A stretch of 64,000 bases of DNA from Serratia odorifera (GTDB lineage: Bacteria > Pseudomonadota > Gammaproteobacteria > Enterobacterales > Enterobacteriaceae), in the NCBI RefSeq assembly GCF_900635445.1, contig NZ_LR134117.1, forward strand, positions 248,001 to 312,000, given 5' to 3'. A model generated the notes under the pieces. The model was not told where the DNA came from, did not search any database, and worked only from the letters and a program-made list of their open reading frames with translations. The translations under genes and the position numbers were made by a program. Of this stretch, positions 63,062-64,000 are shown piece after piece; position 1 is the stretch's first letter; each line of letters begins with the position of its first letter.

Positions 63062-64000
63062 TTATCGGGTCTGGTGGGTCATGAATGCCGCCAGTTGTTC
63101 GGCATCCGGCAGCGCCGTCATGGCGCCTTTTTGTGTTACTGCCGCCGCGCCGCAAAAATTGGCAACGTGCATCGCCGAGGTGAGCGATTGTTGCCGCCAG
63201 TCCGGTTGCTTCGCCAGCTCGAGCAGTAATCCGCCGACGAAGGCGTCGCCCGCGCCGGTGGTATCGACAACCTGCACCGGCAGCGCGGGATAATGCCGTT
63301 CTTGCCGTTGATGTATCAGATACGCCCCCGCGTCACCGAGCGAAATGACGGTGGTCGGGCAACCCAGTTCTCGGGCGTAGTAGCGGGCGGCGCGCCAGTC
63401 CTGCCGTTGAGTCAATCGACACAGCTCATCGGCCGAAATCTTGCAGATATCCGCCTGGGCAATGGCATTTTCGATTTGTGGCGCAATGTCAGCCGGACAG
63501 TCCCACATGGCTTCGCGTAGGTTGACGTCAAACAGCACCGACCCGTGCGCCAAACGCATGCGCTGGGCGCCTTGCAGACAGGCATCGCGCGCTGGCTGGC
63601 GAATCAGGCCGATGGAGTTGAAGTAAAACCATTGATTGGCAGCGAACGGCGGCAGATCGGCGGCGCAGACAAAACTGTCGGCGCTGGGGGCCACCAGATA
63701 GCTGAACGAACGTTCACCGTCGGCCGCCAGATCGACAATCAGTACCGCAGTTTTCAACGCCGGGTCGAGGGTCAGATGGCGAATGTCGACCCCTTCACGC
63801 CGCAGGGTTTGTGCCAGAAAGTGCCCGACCGGATCCAGCCCCAGGCGGCCAATAAAGCCGCAACTGCCGGCCAGTCGGGCGACGCACACCGCCACGTTGG
63901 CCGACGCGCCGCCGGGGCATTTCAAATAGCGTTGTTGGTCATCGGGCACCAGATCGACCGAGGCATCGCCAATCACCCAGACGGTATTTTTAGTCTGCAT
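63062..64000 (-). CDS. PfkB-family kinase, likely aminoimidazole riboside kinase
   Basis: 312 aa if the ATG at 64000, at the window edge, is the true start. It begins MQTKNTVWVIGDASVDLVPD, as in the Salmonella aminoimidazole riboside kinase (STM4066) family. GGASANVAVCVARL and the anion hole with catalytic Asp, DTTGAGDAFVGGLL. That enzyme phosphorylates AIR riboside to AIR, feeding thiamine and purine synthesis. A fructokinase is the alternative. The hydrolase gene follows after 17 bp. Confidence 0.85.
   Translation of the reverse strand: MQTKNTVWVIGDASVDLVPDDQQRYLKCPGGASANVAVCVARLAGSCGFIGRLGLDPVGHFLAQTLRREGVDIRHLTLDPALKTAVLIVDLAADGERSFSYLVAPSADSFVCAADLPPFAANQWFYFNSIGLIRQPARDACLQGAQRMRLAHGSVLFDVNLREAMWDCPADIAPQIENAIAQADICKISADELCRLTQRQDWRAARYYARELGCPTTVISLGDAGAYLIHQRQERHYPALPVQVVDTTGAGDAFVGGLLLELAKQPDWRQQSLTSAMHVANFCGAAAVTQKGAMTALPDAEQLAAFMTHQTR

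Noticed and set aside
1..64000. CRISPR array
   Set aside because: No series of regularly spaced repeats and no cas genes were seen.

Overview
The window is chromosomal DNA from an enterobacterium. Gene order and protein similarity point to Serratia or a close relative in Yersiniaceae: folD-ybcJ / cysS-ppiB-lpxH-purEK, then the ybb cluster, cueR/copA, ushA-fsr-ybaL-gsk-hemH and adk-htpG-recR-ybaB-dnaX-apt-ybaN. This largely follows E. coli order with local insertions and losses. Two 127-bp ERIC repeats support the assignment. Species level is inference.

Positions 1 to about 21002 are the tRNA-side part of a CP4-57-like genomic island abutting the 3' end of a tRNA-Arg(UCU) gene (21003-21079). 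The other end and any integrase lie outside the window. Its backbone resembles the E. coli yfj/yee islands: an HUH replication protein (Gp2/YfjJ-like), a YfjP/YeeP GTPase, a YfjR-type WYL regulator, an ArdB/KlcA antirestriction protein, a YeeS/RadC protein, a CbtA/CbeA toxin-antitoxin pair and a DUF4942 protein. Between the Rep gene and the GTPase gene sits defence cargo, all on the minus strand. First is a compact cluster: a zinc-hook AAA ATPase with possible HEPN/anticodon-nuclease residues, a doubtful small ORF, a C5 DNA methyltransferase and a DUF4928-like putative nuclease. Then comes a Sir2-HerA (Nezha-type) pair. Its herA is split by a 1962-bp IS21-family element with a 6-bp target duplication, and excising the element in silico restores a perfect 694-codon frame. 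A second element, IS256-family, 1373 bp with a 9-bp duplication, splits a gene for an exported protein. Several island genes are preceded by hairpin plus U-tract leaders.

From 21003 on the sequence is core genome: one-carbon metabolism (folD), tRNA charging (cysS), lipid A synthesis (lpxH), purine synthesis and salvage (purEK, apt, gsk, adk), envelope functions (ybbA-ybbP, tesA, cfa, qmcA-ybbJ, ushA), copper export (cueR/copA), proteostasis (htpG, cnoX, ppiB), heme (hemH) and replication/repair (dnaX, ybaB, recR). A cdaR-gntP-glxK sugar-acid/glycerate module lies between adk and hemH. At the right edge is a GntR regulator, ADP-ribosylglycohydrolase and PfkB kinase group that resembles the aminoimidazole riboside kinase locus of Salmonella.

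Recognisable control sites include a CueR operator at copA, a PurR box at purE, a sigma-32 promoter at htpG, the tRNA promoter, and -1 frameshift signals in dnaX and copA. Two core genes, copA and ybaB, each carry one extra A in a homopolymer run that breaks the frame. These are either real mutations or consensus errors.
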